Of a DNA stretch of 60,015 nucleotides, positions 45,207 to 54,520 are shown in pieces. The position numbers and the translations under genes were made by a program. Source of the stretch: Betaproteobacteria bacterium. GTDB lineage: Bacteria; Pseudomonadota; Gammaproteobacteria; Burkholderiales; Rhodocyclaceae. How positions within the stretch are numbered: the stretch's first letter is position 1; each line of letters starts with the position of its first letter. The notes below the pieces were generated by a model. That model saw nothing but the letters and a program-made list of their open reading frames with translations. It was not told the origin of the DNA and ran no database searches. The stretch spans positions 1-60,015 of the forward strand of contig JACQAO010000102.1 in NCBI GenBank assembly GCA_016194935.1. Direction: 5' to 3'.

Positions 45207-46999
45207 GGAGTGAATTTTTTTGGCTGAAAGCCAAAATCATGCGTCGCCTCATCGTGCGCGTACACCAGGTCCTCGTTCATGCGCTGTGCCATGGCGATAT
45301 TGAAATCACGATAGCGCGGAACCAGCGAAAGCATGCTGATGGCGGCCCTGAACAATGCCATCGGAATGGTCACGAACCTGGGTTTGTGATGCAGGCTTTC
45401 GAAAATGCGGCCGACCATGGCCCGGTAGGTCAAGATTTCGCCGCCGCTGAGATCATATGCCTTGTCAAAAGACTGCGGGTTATCCAGCGCAGCTATGCAG
45501 GCGCTGGCCAGGTCCGCTGCATGCACCGGCTGGCGCAGGCCGGAAGCCTTGCCGAACAGCGGGAAAACACCCACGGCGCCGATCATCCGGCTTATCAAGG
45601 TGACATTGCGATCCATGCCCAGGCCATAAATCAGCGTCGGACGGAACACTGTCCAGCGTATTCCCTGCTGCTTGCAATACCCGGCAAGCTCTTCCTCCGC
45701 TGCCGCCAGCCGCATGGCGAAAGTACGCTCTGAGGAGATCGGCGATACGGCCTTGCTGTGCCTGCTCGACGAACTGAAGGCGATGATGCGCCTGATCCCT
45801 ATGCCCGCGAATGTCTCGATCTGCGGCGGCAGAATCGTCAATGGGGCCAGATGGATCAGGCAGTGCGCGGACGGCAGCGCACTCAGTGCATAGGCATCCC
45901 GGATGTCGGTCTTCAGCCAGAAAATCTCCTCGGCATGATTTGCCTTCCAGTCCGGGGCAGCATCGCGGCTCAAGGCGATTACCCGGTAGCCCTGCCGGGC
46001 CAGCAACGGCAGCAGGAATCGCCCGATCTGGCTGGTAGCGCCGCTGACGATGACGGTACGCGCTATGCCGGACGATCCGGCGCGCCATAACGGCGCGCAC
46101 TGGTCGAATACCGTCCGCATGTCCGGGTGCATCCCCTGATCCCGTCTGAGAAACAAATACGGCGCCATCAGGGCAATGCGCGCCCACACTGCGGCGATCA
46201 CCAGCAGCATCAGCACCCACGGGTATTCGTGGCGGAAAAATTTCTGGTAAAAGCGCGCCATCCCCTTGTGCTTGTGCCATTCCACAAACAGGGGCGGCGC
46301 CTGGCTGCCGCCCTTGAGATGGGTAATCTCGACATCGGGTACAAACAGGATGGTGTAACCCGCCTGGCGGAAACGCATGCACCAGTCGAGGTCTTCGCAA
46401 TGCAGGAAGTAGTACTCGTCGAGCAAACCTACCCGCACCAGGGCGCTGCGTCGCACAAACATGAACGCACCCGAGAGCGCCTCGATCAATTCCGGTTTGT
46501 TCGGCAACGGGGTTCCCGCCATATTGAATGTCCGGAACCGCGCATCGCCGGGGAACAACCGGTCCAGCCGCAACACCCGCACCAGGGAGCGCCACGGGGT
46601 CGGCACATAGCGGCGGCAGCCGATCTGCTCCGAGCCATCGACGTTACGGATCAGGCATCCCGCCATGCCGGCCTCGGGATGCGACTCCATGATCGAACGC
46701 ATCCGCTCGATCGTATCGGGCTGCACCACGCAATCAGGGTTGATGAATAACACATACTCGCCGCCGGCGTAGGCCAGGCCCCGGTTACAGCCGCCGGAAA
46801 AGCCCAAATTGACGCCGTTCCTGACAATTCTCAAGCGCTCGTCATTGCCGTGGAACGCCTGCAGGCGCTCCAGACTGTCGTCAGTCGACGCATTGTCGGA
46901 AACAACAATATTCAGTGGACACGACGAAGCAAACAGCGAGGTTACGCAGGCTGTCAGCAGGGCGCCGCTATTGTAGTTAACAATGATGGCGGTGATCAC
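45203..46999 (-). CDS. Fusion of GT2 glycosyltransferase and SDR epimerase-like domain
   Basis: 598 aa. Residues 1-235 are a GT2 rhamnosyltransferase-like domain: IIVNYNSGALLTACVTSL, VVSDNASTDDSLE, and FINPDCVVQPDT (DxD-like). A hydrophobic linker (WVLMLLVIAAVWARIAL) spans about 261-277. Residues 314-598 are an extended-SDR domain with the NAD motif GATSQIG (320-326) and YDLSGGEILTYRAM. The catalytic YxxxK is replaced: the aligned stretch reads FAMRL (Phe427, Leu431). The epimerase is normally a separate gene next to the WbpL homologue, which overlaps this one by four bases. Likely adds a sugar and once processed a 4-keto sugar. Confidence 0.85.
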   Translation of the reverse strand: MITAIIVNYNSGALLTACVTSLFASSCPLNIVVSDNASTDDSLERLQAFHGNDERLRIVRNGVNLGFSGGCNRGLAYAGGEYVLFINPDCVVQPDTIERMRSIMESHPEAGMAGCLIRNVDGSEQIGCRRYVPTPWRSLVRVLRLDRLFPGDARFRTFNMAGTPLPNKPELIEALSGAFMFVRRSALVRVGLLDEYYFLHCEDLDWCMRFRQAGYTILFVPDVEITHLKGGSQAPPLFVEWHKHKGMARFYQKFFRHEYPWVLMLLVIAAVWARIALMAPYLFLRRDQGMHPDMRTVFDQCAPLWRAGSSGIARTVIVSGATSQIGRFLLPLLARQGYRVIALSRDAAPDWKANHAEEIFWLKTDIRDAYALSALPSAHCLIHLAPLTILPPQIETFAGIGIRRIIAFSSSSRHSKAVSPISSERTFAMRLAAAEEELAGYCKQQGIRWTVFRPTLIYGLGMDRNVTLISRMIGAVGVFPLFGKASGLRQPVHAADLASACIAALDNPQSFDKAYDLSGGEILTYRAMVGRIFESLHHKPRFVTIPMALFRAAISMLSLVPRYRDFNIAMAQRMNEDLVYAHDEATHDFGFQPKKFTP

Positions 47000-47063
47000 G
47001 GATGTCTGAACTCAAAATTCATAGTAGGAAATAATTGGCTTGCGCGGCGCCAGGCCGCTACAG

Positions 47064-48233
47064 CTATTGTACCGTTCGGCCCGCGCTGGCGATCACGGCA
47101 TCGCCAATTGACAACTCGCGGTAGACGGCGAGCGTCTGCCGCACCACTTGTTCCACGGAGAATTCCGCCTCCACCAATGCGCGGCCACGCTGACCCATCC
47201 GCGCGCGTAAGTCCGGATCATCCAGCAGACGACCGATCACTGCGGCCAGCGCCGCTGCATCCCGTGGCGGCGCCAGCAGTCCGTTTTCCCCATCGATGAC
47301 AATCTCGCGGCAGCCCGGTACATCCGTGGCGACCAGCGCCCGCCCGCAGGCAGCCGCCTCCAGCAAGACCTTGGGCAGGCCCTCGCGGTAGGACGGCAAG
47401 CAAACGATATGCGCCTGCGCCAACACTTCTGACATATTCCCGCGCTGTCCCCACCATTCGACAGCGCCGTCTGCGCGCCAGGCTTCAAGTTGCGCCTCCG
47501 GAATTGCCGCTGGATTTTCGCTATCGCTGTCGCCGACCAGAACAAAGCGTGCAGTAACGCCGCGCGCACGCAACAGCCGCGCTGCCGCGACGAATTCCAC
47601 GACACCCTTGTCCCGCAGCATGCGCGCGGGCAACATGACCAGCGGGACGCCGCCGGGCTGCGGGCTCGGCACGAAACTGCCGATATCCACACCCGAGCCG
47701 CGAATCAAGCGCGTGCGTTTCGCCACGACCACGCCGCTGTCGACCAGCATCTTGCGGTCGTCCGGGTTCTGCAAAATCAGCAGGCTGTTGCCGGCGCCCA
47801 GCAGCCAACGCAAAGCGCCCGCCACTAAGGGACGCAGCAGACGCGCCTGGAGCGACATCGAGGAAAACACAAAGCCCATCCCGGCCAGCGCGTTCACCAC
47901 TGAGGTCACGCGCGCCAGACGTGCGGCGAGACTGCCGTAGAGCACCGGTTTCAGGGCCACATGGTGCACGATGTCGGGGCGCTCGCGCCGGTAGATGGCG
48001 AGAATTTCTGCGATTGCCTGCAACTCGCGCCAGGGATTGCGGCTGCTCCTGCGCAACCCGATGTGGATCAGCTTGAAGCCCTCGGCGGTAATTGCCGCGC
48101 CGTGCCGCCCGACCCGCGTCGCCACCACTACCTCGTACCCTGCCGCCTGCGCCGCCCGCGCCAGCGGCAGGCGATGAGAACAGAAATACCAGTCTTCAGT
48201 GACGAGAAACAGCAGCTTCAGCTTACGCGGCAT
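47064..48233 (-). CDS. Glycosyltransferase family 4 (O-unit assembly)
   Basis: 389 aa. N-terminal half: KLLFLVTEDWYFCSHRLPLA, an opening typical of WbpT/PglA-like GT4 proteins, then DIVHHVALKPVLYGSLAARL. C-terminal half: VMLPARMLRDKGVVEFVAAA, LVGDSDSENPAAI, and LPSYREGLPKVLLEAAACGR (donor-binding region), then GENGLLAPPRDAAAL. In other loci these enzymes move hexosamine or galacturonamide residues onto lipid-linked acceptors. The 3' end is 64 bases from the GT2-epimerase start; its start overlaps asnB. Confidence 0.9.
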   Translation of the reverse strand: MPRKLKLLFLVTEDWYFCSHRLPLARAAQAAGYEVVVATRVGRHGAAITAEGFKLIHIGLRRSSRNPWRELQAIAEILAIYRRERPDIVHHVALKPVLYGSLAARLARVTSVVNALAGMGFVFSSMSLQARLLRPLVAGALRWLLGAGNSLLILQNPDDRKMLVDSGVVVAKRTRLIRGSGVDIGSFVPSPQPGGVPLVMLPARMLRDKGVVEFVAAARLLRARGVTARFVLVGDSDSENPAAIPEAQLEAWRADGAVEWWGQRGNMSEVLAQAHIVCLPSYREGLPKVLLEAAACGRALVATDVPGCREIVIDGENGLLAPPRDAAALAAVIGRLLDDPDLRARMGQRGRALVEAEFSVEQVVRQTLAVYRELSIGDAVIASAGRTVQ

Positions 48234-50160
48234 GCTGCGCCTCCAGCCATGCCTGGAACATCAGCACATCCCACAAATGGTATTGCCAGTTGCGCCGGCC
48301 GCTGAGATGCTCCTGCCATTTGGTGCGAATCGGCAGCGGATCGAAATAGCCTTCGCGCTTCAGTCTTGCCGCGTCGAGCAGTTCTTCCGCCCATGCGCGC
48401 AATGGCCCGCGCAACCAGGCGTCGAGGGGAATGCCGAAGCCCATCTTGGGGCGCTCGACCAGTTCGCGCGGCACATGCCGGTGGAGTATCCGGCGCAGCA
48501 GTCGTTTGCCCTGTCCGGCACGGATACTCATGGCCAAGGGCAGCCGCCAGGCGAATTCGACCACCTGGTGATCGAGCAGCGGCACACGGGTTTCCAGGCT
48601 CACGCCCATCGCGGCGCGATCAACTTTGGCAAGAATATCGTCGGGCAGATAACTCACCAGATCGAGAAACATCATGCGCTGGGTAAAATCATCCAGTGCT
48701 GCCTGGCGCGCCGGGTCGGTGAGTGCCGTCGCCGGTTCGCAGCCGCCGAGGACTATCGACGCCGGTGTTTTCCAGTGCGACACCAGGCCGCGATAGATTT
48801 CATCGCCATCGCGCGCGGCAAGAATCTCCGCCAGCTTGTGCAACTTGTCGCCCGGATTCGCGTAGCGCAGATGACGCGGCAATAAATTGGCGAAAGGGCT
48901 TAACAAGCTGTTCCAGGCGGCAGGAGAAACCGCATCAATGGCAGACGCCATTGCGCCACGTACTCCGCGCGGCAGCCATCCGATGCGTTGCCACAGGCTG
49001 CGCCCGAGAAAGTAACGGTTGTAGCCGCCGAACAATTCGTCGCCGCCGTCGCCGGACAGGCTGACCGTGACATGCTGCCGCGCCATCTGCGCCACCAGGA
49101 AAGTCGGGATCTGCGACGAATCCGAAAACGGCTCGTCATACAGCGCCGGCAATCTCGGGATCACCTCCATCGCCTGCTGCGACGAAACGTACAACTCCGT
49201 GTGATCGGTGCCGAGATGCCGCGCCACCGCTTTGGCATATCCAGCCTCGTTGTAACCCGCCTCGCTGAAACCGATGGTGAAGGTCTTCACCGGGCGCGAA
49301 CTTTGCGCCTGCATCAAGGCCACGATCAAGGAGGAGTCAATGCCGCCCGAAAGAAAAGCACCGAGCGGCACATCTGCAAGCATCTGGCGGCCCACCGAAC
49401 GCGACAGCAGTCGCTCCAGTTCTCCGGCAGCCGCCGTCTCATCTCCCGCAAACGGCTCGGCAACGCCGCGCTCGGCCATCTCGCGCGCCGACCAGTAACA
49501 CACTTCCTCGCTGGCGCCGTCTGCGCGAAAAGTCATCAGCGTTCCCGGCAGCAATTTGGCGATGCCCCGGTAGATCGAGTGCGGCGCGGGAATATAGCTG
49601 TAGCGCAGCAACAGCGACAGCGCGCCGCGATCAATTTCACCGTGCCAGCGCGGATGCGCGCGCAATGCCTTCAGCTCCGAAGCGAACACCAGCGTGCTGC
49701 CGAGCCGACCGTAATACAAAGGCTTTTCGCCGAGGCGGTCACGCGCCAGGATGAGGGTTCTCGCGCTTCTGTCCCACAGGGCGAAAGCGAACATGCCAAC
49801 ACATCGTTGCAGAGTCGCCGCCACGCCCCAGCGCCCGATGCCCTCCAGCAGCACTTCCGTATCCGAATGGCCGCGCCAGGCGGAATCTCCCAGGGTCTCG
49901 CGCAGCTCGGCGTGGTTGTAGATTTCGCCGTTGTAGACGATGACATAGCGGCCATCGCGCGAAGTCATCGGCTGATGTCCAGTCGGCGTGAGATCAAGAA
50001 TGGACAGGCGGCGATGCGCCAGGGCAACGCCCGCCTCGGCATCAACCCACACGCCGCTGTCGTCCGGGCCGCGATGGACCAGCGCCGCCCCCATCGCGGT
50101 GGCGATACCCGCAGCATCCCCGGTGGGAGACAAGTTCCACAGTCCGGCTATGCCGCACAT
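48223..50160 (-). CDS. asnB: Asparagine-synthase-type amidotransferase, O-unit locus copy (WbpS-like)
   Basis: 645 aa, second such enzyme in the window. Cys2 (MCGIAGLW) is the glutaminase nucleophile; HRGPDDSG, YNGEIYNHAELRE and RDRLGEKPLYYG complete that domain. The synthetase half has FLSGGIDSSLIVALM near residue 270 and LSGDGGDELFGGYNRYFLG. WbpS of Pseudomonas serotype O6 is of this type and amidates uronic acids in the O-antigen. Here a TviB-type UDP-HexNAc dehydrogenase gives a matching uronic acid. It overlaps the GT4 downstream by 11 bases and the GT2 gene upstream by 13. Confidence 0.88.
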   Translation of the reverse strand: MCGIAGLWNLSPTGDAAGIATAMGAALVHRGPDDSGVWVDAEAGVALAHRRLSILDLTPTGHQPMTSRDGRYVIVYNGEIYNHAELRETLGDSAWRGHSDTEVLLEGIGRWGVAATLQRCVGMFAFALWDRSARTLILARDRLGEKPLYYGRLGSTLVFASELKALRAHPRWHGEIDRGALSLLLRYSYIPAPHSIYRGIAKLLPGTLMTFRADGASEEVCYWSAREMAERGVAEPFAGDETAAAGELERLLSRSVGRQMLADVPLGAFLSGGIDSSLIVALMQAQSSRPVKTFTIGFSEAGYNEAGYAKAVARHLGTDHTELYVSSQQAMEVIPRLPALYDEPFSDSSQIPTFLVAQMARQHVTVSLSGDGGDELFGGYNRYFLGRSLWQRIGWLPRGVRGAMASAIDAVSPAAWNSLLSPFANLLPRHLRYANPGDKLHKLAEILAARDGDEIYRGLVSHWKTPASIVLGGCEPATALTDPARQAALDDFTQRMMFLDLVSYLPDDILAKVDRAAMGVSLETRVPLLDHQVVEFAWRLPLAMSIRAGQGKRLLRRILHRHVPRELVERPKMGFGIPLDAWLRGPLRAWAEELLDAARLKREGYFDPLPIRTKWQEHLSGRRNWQYHLWDVLMFQAWLEAQHAA

Positions 50161-51035
50161 TTTGCATCGACCTCGCTTTTAAGCTGCTGCCAGACTGACG
50201 ACCACTGTGCGCGAACATCGGGCGACACTGCCAGCGCCCGGTGACGCAGCAGGCGGTAGTCGAGTCCGGAAGATATTGCCAGCACATCCATGGCGAATTT
50301 TGCCGCTTGCCCTGCCAATGCCGGGACGATTGGATGAAATATTTTTCTGTTCCACCCATGGCGCAGGATAGACCGGGAAGTCTGAATGCGGCTTGCCAGG
50401 ATTTTCCCCAGCGACAGATGTTCCTGCCGATAGCCCAGGAGAACTTCCGGCAGGCAGGCGAAACAACTGCCGGCATGGCTGCGCAGCAACAGATCATAGT
50501 CCTGCGACTTGCTTGAACGCGGGTCATAAGCATGCGCGACAAACCACTCGCGCCGCCCCATCCAGGTCGGGTGCGGCAGATAAAACCCGGCCCACGGATG
50601 GGCCGCGATTTCACGATGGCTGGTGCGTACCGGCAAAGCGCCGATCAGATTTCCATCTTCGCTGAAGACGACAACGGCAGCGCCAAGCAAATTTACTTCC
50701 GGGTGCTGATCGAGAAACTCCACCTGTTTGGCGAAACGCTCGGGATACGCCACATCGTCGGCATCCATGCGGGCGATGTAACGGCCACGGGCGGCGGTCA
50801 CCGCCTGGTTCAGGCGCGCCGCCAGCCCAAGGCGGCGACCGTCGGCGCGGATCAGGATGCGCGGATCGTCGAAACGCCGCGCCATCGCCAGGCTGCCGTC
50901 GCTGGAACCATCATCCAGCAGCAGCAGTTCCCAGTCAGTAAAACTCTGGTCGAGCAGGGATTGCAGCGTCATGGCGATGCTCGCCTCGGCGTTGCGCATC
51001 GCCATGACAACACTGACGACAGGAGGCGACAGCAT
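50148..51035 (-). CDS. Glycosyltransferase family 2
   Basis: 295 aa from ATG 51035, which opens directly onto the GT-A fold (PPVVSVVMAMRNAEASI) and starts four bases after the CgeB-like gene; an upstream start at 51104 would overlap that gene by 65 bases. Motifs: LLDQSFTDWELLLLDDGSSD, ARGRYIARMDADDVAYPERF (DxDD metal site) and HPTWMGRREWF. Inverting sugar transferase for the O-unit; donor unknown. The 3' end overlaps asnB. Confidence 0.88.
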   Translation of the reverse strand: MLSPPVVSVVMAMRNAEASIAMTLQSLLDQSFTDWELLLLDDGSSDGSLAMARRFDDPRILIRADGRRLGLAARLNQAVTAARGRYIARMDADDVAYPERFAKQVEFLDQHPEVNLLGAAVVVFSEDGNLIGALPVRTSHREIAAHPWAGFYLPHPTWMGRREWFVAHAYDPRSSKSQDYDLLLRSHAGSCFACLPEVLLGYRQEHLSLGKILASRIQTSRSILRHGWNRKIFHPIVPALAGQAAKFAMDVLAISSGLDYRLLRHRALAVSPDVRAQWSSVWQQLKSEVDAKCAA

Positions 51036-51039
51036 GACG

Positions 51040-52233
51040 TCAGCTTTCCCGGTAGAAGAGGCGGCCAGGCCAACCGCCAGCGCCGTAGGTGCGGCGTCCG
51101 GCAATGCGCCAGCTCAGTTCGAACAGCAAGCGCCGTGCCGCACGCGGCCCGCGCTGGCGTCCCCAGATCAGCGTGCCGCCCCATACCAGCAGTCGTTTCA
51201 AAATACCCAGCAACACGCCGATGCGATGCGCCTCAACCAGTTTTTCAAAAGCAGGCCAATCCATCTCCCGCTTCGCGCCATCCGCTGGAGGCGCTCGCTC
51301 CAGCAATTTTTGCAGACGAATTTCGTAAGTATGCTCGCGGCAAGTACGCGCATGTCCCTGCCGGGCGATCCGATCCCGGATGGCCGGGGCATCGAGCAAC
51401 TTGCATATTTTCGCAGCGAGCTCGTCCAGATCGGCGAAGGTTTCGATTTCTTCCCCGGCAACGAAATACTCTTCCAGCCCTTCAGCGAACTCGGTCAGCA
51501 AGCAGCCTCCGGTAGCGGGGACTTCAAACACGCGCGCCTTGATCTGGCGCTTGCCTTGCCGCAACCAGCCTGAATCGCTGAAATTAAGGCTTAGCACCGA
51601 GTCGTTGATGATCCGGGAAACCTCGCTCGCCACCACCACTCCATTTTCCCAGCCGTGGCCGAAACAGGACACGGCGATGCCGCGTTCGCGCAAGCCGGCG
51701 ATCCATTGCCGCCGGTTGCCGTAGGCGGCGCCGATGAAACTGACCGGGTAGCGGCACGCGCCAGCAGGCTTCGGCGGCTCAAGCAATCTGGCCGGCGCCG
51801 CCCACTGGCTCAGCGTAAAATTTGTCAGACCGTCACGCGCCGCCTTGTCCAGTGCGGAAACATAGGTGGTCGCATAGATGTCGAAAGAGGGCGACACCAG
51901 ACGCGAAAATTCCTCGTATTTCCATGAGTCGTCGGTGGCCCAGTTAAGCAAACAGGCGCCGCTCGCCTGCCTGGCCAGCGCCAGGGTTTCGCTCCACAGC
52001 TCGTAGCCCATCAGGACGCAAAAAATCAGGTCGGGCCGCTCGCGCTGCACCGCCTTCAAGAACCCTCGGTTAAGCTCGGCAAAATCGGGGTAGACGCTGC
52101 GGTCGAAACTGTCGAACAAGGCGACCTCGTGGCCCAGAGCACGCAGCGCCGGGAGAAAATTCACTGCCTCGTAACTATCCCCTCTCGCGGAATCGCCATA
52201 AGCATAACGCCCGAATACGCAGAGAATTTTCAT
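51040..52233 (-). CDS. CgeB-like glycosyltransferase
   Basis: 397 aa from ATG 52233 (MKILCVFGRYAYGD). Resembles spore-maturation CgeB-type GT-B proteins (DUF3880 plus glycosyl-transferase 1-like). Segments: FFLPALRALGH-like NFLPALRALGHEVALFDSF, DLIFCVLMGYELWSET, FIGAAYGNRRQWIAGL, and the C-terminal QIKARVFEVPATGGCLLTEF with GEEIETFADLDEL. In this family the last segment binds the sugar nucleotide. Role: sugar transfer to the growing glycan, donor unknown. Follows the FkbM-type gene by about 30 bases. Confidence 0.82.
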   Translation of the reverse strand: MKILCVFGRYAYGDSARGDSYEAVNFLPALRALGHEVALFDSFDRSVYPDFAELNRGFLKAVQRERPDLIFCVLMGYELWSETLALARQASGACLLNWATDDSWKYEEFSRLVSPSFDIYATTYVSALDKAARDGLTNFTLSQWAAPARLLEPPKPAGACRYPVSFIGAAYGNRRQWIAGLRERGIAVSCFGHGWENGVVVASEVSRIINDSVLSLNFSDSGWLRQGKRQIKARVFEVPATGGCLLTEFAEGLEEYFVAGEEIETFADLDELAAKICKLLDAPAIRDRIARQGHARTCREHTYEIRLQKLLERAPPADGAKREMDWPAFEKLVEAHRIGVLLGILKRLLVWGGTLIWGRQRGPRAARRLLFELSWRIAGRRTYGAGGWPGRLFYRES

Positions 52234-52263
52234 TCTATCAATCGGAATCAAGCCAGCCGCCGC

Positions 52264-52971
52264 TTACCACACCTGGCGATCCACAAAAATCGTATTGACA
52301 TAAGTATCGGCGAACGCGAAGTAGCCCTGATCTTGCAACAGCGCCGCGATTTCAGGAATTTTTCTGCCATCCCGCTGATCGGAGTAGGTAATGGTTTCCA
52401 CGCAAAACACTTTCGGACGCCAGCGGGTGAAATCGAAGCTGCGCAAAATTTGCAGATCGCCGCCCTCGACATCGATAGAAACAAAATCCGGTGCGGCCTG
52501 CCGGAATTGCTCTGCAAGCACGCTATTCACCGTCCGCACTTGAACTTCCCGTATCTGCTCGATCCGGACTTTCCCGTCTTGCGCCAGGGCTTGCGCTTCT
52601 TCTGCGGAAAAAGTATTGAGGGTATTGACGCTCATGACAAAAAATTTCAGCACGCCTTCGTGTTCGCCGATGCCGATGTTCAAGTTGACGTCACGCGGGC
52701 GGGTATCGGTAAAGCCCGCCAACAACGCCGGATCCGGTTCGATGTTCACGCCGCGGCTGCCCGCTGCGTAAAAAATGCAGGTGTTGTTGAGCCGGTAAGG
52801 ATGGTGGGCGCCAATGTCAAGGTAGCTGGGTGCCGGAATGCGCAGCGAATCGAAAACGAAACGGACAATTAGATCCTCGCCGCACTGGGAGTAGGACTGC
52901 CTGCCCTCGGCGACGGGACGGGCGCGCAGTCTGTCCAGCAAGCGATGAACAATCCAGTCTATACGCATCAT
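52264..52971 (-). CDS. FkbM-family methyltransferase
   Basis: 235 aa SAM-dependent methyltransferase. Motifs: YLDIGAHHPYRLNNTCIFY (motif I variant), GVNIEPDPALLAGF, then VNSVLAEQFRQAAPDFVSID and VEGGDLQILRSFDF, characteristic of FkbM. Members O-methylate sugars or polyketides; in O-antigen loci they give methylated residues, sometimes capping chains. Follows the DUF268 gene by six bases. Confidence 0.87.
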   Translation of the reverse strand: MMRIDWIVHRLLDRLRARPVAEGRQSYSQCGEDLIVRFVFDSLRIPAPSYLDIGAHHPYRLNNTCIFYAAGSRGVNIEPDPALLAGFTDTRPRDVNLNIGIGEHEGVLKFFVMSVNTLNTFSAEEAQALAQDGKVRIEQIREVQVRTVNSVLAEQFRQAAPDFVSIDVEGGDLQILRSFDFTRWRPKVFCVETITYSDQRDGRKIPEIAALLQDQGYFAFADTYVNTIFVDRQVW

Positions 52972-52977
52972 GCTTCC

Positions 52978-53781
52978 TCAATCTTTCGGGCGCTCAAAAA
53001 CGAAACAACCCAACGCAAAATCAAGACCACCCGCCTGGCATGCCAGTCTGTCGGCCTGCTGTGGATCGATCCCGGGCAGAAATATACCTTGAGTATCGAC
53101 GATGGCCATTTCAACCAAGTTCACTCCAGAAAACCAGCTCAGCACTTCCTGCACGGACTGCACGCGCTGCCCGTTAAATTGCACGCGGGATCGACCGATG
53201 GGCGTGGAAAGATACAGACGCCCGCCCGGCGCCAGGACGCGCGCCAGTTCCCGGCAAGCCTTGGCAGACCCCTGTGGATCGAGCGGATCTCCGTAGCGTC
53301 CGAGGCCGATGTGCTCAATTACATGCAGGCAGGACAGAGAGCGTACTGCGCCATTCGCATAAGGCAGGGCGAGCACCGATCCGGCGCGGCAATCAAGGCT
53401 GGGCAGTTCCATCCGCAACGGTCGAATGTCGACGAAAGTCAGCGGGATGGCCTGGCTCAGCATGCCGACAAAACGCACATCCGAACCGATGTCCACATGC
53501 TGACTCGGAGCATGTCTGAGAATCCCGCGAAACGCCCACGCCGCCTGGTAGAAATAATGAGGATCAATGGGCGTGGTCTCGACTCGATCAAACAGGCAGG
53601 GATAGAAATCGGCCACGGCCGCCCGCCCACCAGCGGCAAGATAGCGCCTCCAGTCGAAGAACAGTCGGACATAAGCCGGCACTGCGGTGAACGGATGTTC
53701 GCGCAATGGCCGCAACCAGCGCAGCGCGCGATAAGCCCAAGCCAACAGCAGCGGATGACGGCGGATAAACTGCTCAAGCAT
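52978..53781 (-). CDS. DUF268-type SAM methyltransferase-like protein
   Basis: 267 aa. The N-terminal part is basic with a hydrophobic segment (HPLLLAWAYRALRWL). The methyltransferase-like core has HVDIGSDVRFVGMLSQAIPL and LPYANGAVRSLSCLHVIEHI, followed by GRYGDPLDPQGSAKACRELA and RVLAPGGRLYLSTPIGR. DUF268 proteins are found in surface polysaccharide loci; the reaction is not established, but the SAM fold suggests methyl transfer. Overlaps the next upstream gene by eight bases. Confidence 0.8.
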   Translation of the reverse strand: MLEQFIRRHPLLLAWAYRALRWLRPLREHPFTAVPAYVRLFFDWRRYLAAGGRAAVADFYPCLFDRVETTPIDPHYFYQAAWAFRGILRHAPSQHVDIGSDVRFVGMLSQAIPLTFVDIRPLRMELPSLDCRAGSVLALPYANGAVRSLSCLHVIEHIGLGRYGDPLDPQGSAKACRELARVLAPGGRLYLSTPIGRSRVQFNGQRVQSVQEVLSWFSGVNLVEMAIVDTQGIFLPGIDPQQADRLACQAGGLDFALGCFVFERPKD

Positions 53782-54520
53782 TTTCTACCCCTGCGCGGCG
53801 CGCGCTGACGTGATAACCGACCGTGAAGCGCCGCTCGTTATCGTAGCGATCCAGCCACATGGCAAGCGGCGGCAGCAACACCCCGAACACCGGCAGCAGC
53901 AACAGCCATGCCGGCAGCCATAGCAGGCCCGCCAGCAATGGCAGACGCAGAGGCCAGGAGAGCCTCAAGAAGCGGATAGCCTCCTGGGAAAACAGCGCGA
54001 AAAAATTTCCATTAGGTTGAATCTCTATATCGGTAAACCCCGCCTCGCCGAGAAATTTCCGGTACCAGAACGGCGTGAACCCGCCGTAGTAATGGTAGGG
54101 CTCCTGGTGCAGGCCCGAGCCCAGCGGCGCGGTCAGCATCAGCCGGCCACCGGGACGCAGGATGCGCGCGAACTCGCCCACAACACGCGCCGGATCAGGC
54201 ACATGTTCGAGCATCTCAGTGCACAGCACCACATCGAAGCTGGCCGCTGCAACCGGAATGTTCGCGGCATCGCAAACATAGTCGATGCTGCCGTAATCGC
54301 CATGACGCAACTGCTCGCCCTTGAGCGCGGTGAAATCCTGGGTGTGATATTCGCAATGCGCGAAGTCTGCGCGATAGGGGCAGGAACCCGCGCCGACATC
54401 CAGCACCTGCGAGCCGGTGGGTATCGCCGCTGCCTGCGCCTTGATCCAGCGGTCACGCAACACCTGATTGAAAGCATAGACAGGCGAGGCGCGCAGCCAG
54501 GAACGCAACGCGGAGATCAT
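53774..54520 (-). CDS. Class I SAM-dependent methyltransferase (O-unit locus)
   Basis: 248 aa. SAM motif QVLDVGAGSCPYRADFAHCE, then LCTEMLEHVPDPARVVGEFA and ILRPGGRLMLTAPLGSG. A hydrophobic C-terminal segment (LLAGLLWLPAWLLLLPVFG) may tether it to the membrane, near lipid-linked sugars. Third of three consecutive methyltransferase-like genes. Overlaps the flippase stop by four bases. Confidence 0.87.
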   Translation of the reverse strand: MISALRSWLRASPVYAFNQVLRDRWIKAQAAAIPTGSQVLDVGAGSCPYRADFAHCEYHTQDFTALKGEQLRHGDYGSIDYVCDAANIPVAAASFDVVLCTEMLEHVPDPARVVGEFARILRPGGRLMLTAPLGSGLHQEPYHYYGGFTPFWYRKFLGEAGFTDIEIQPNGNFFALFSQEAIRFLRLSWPLRLPLLAGLLWLPAWLLLLPVFGVLLPPLAMWLDRYDNERRFTVGYHVSARRAGVENA

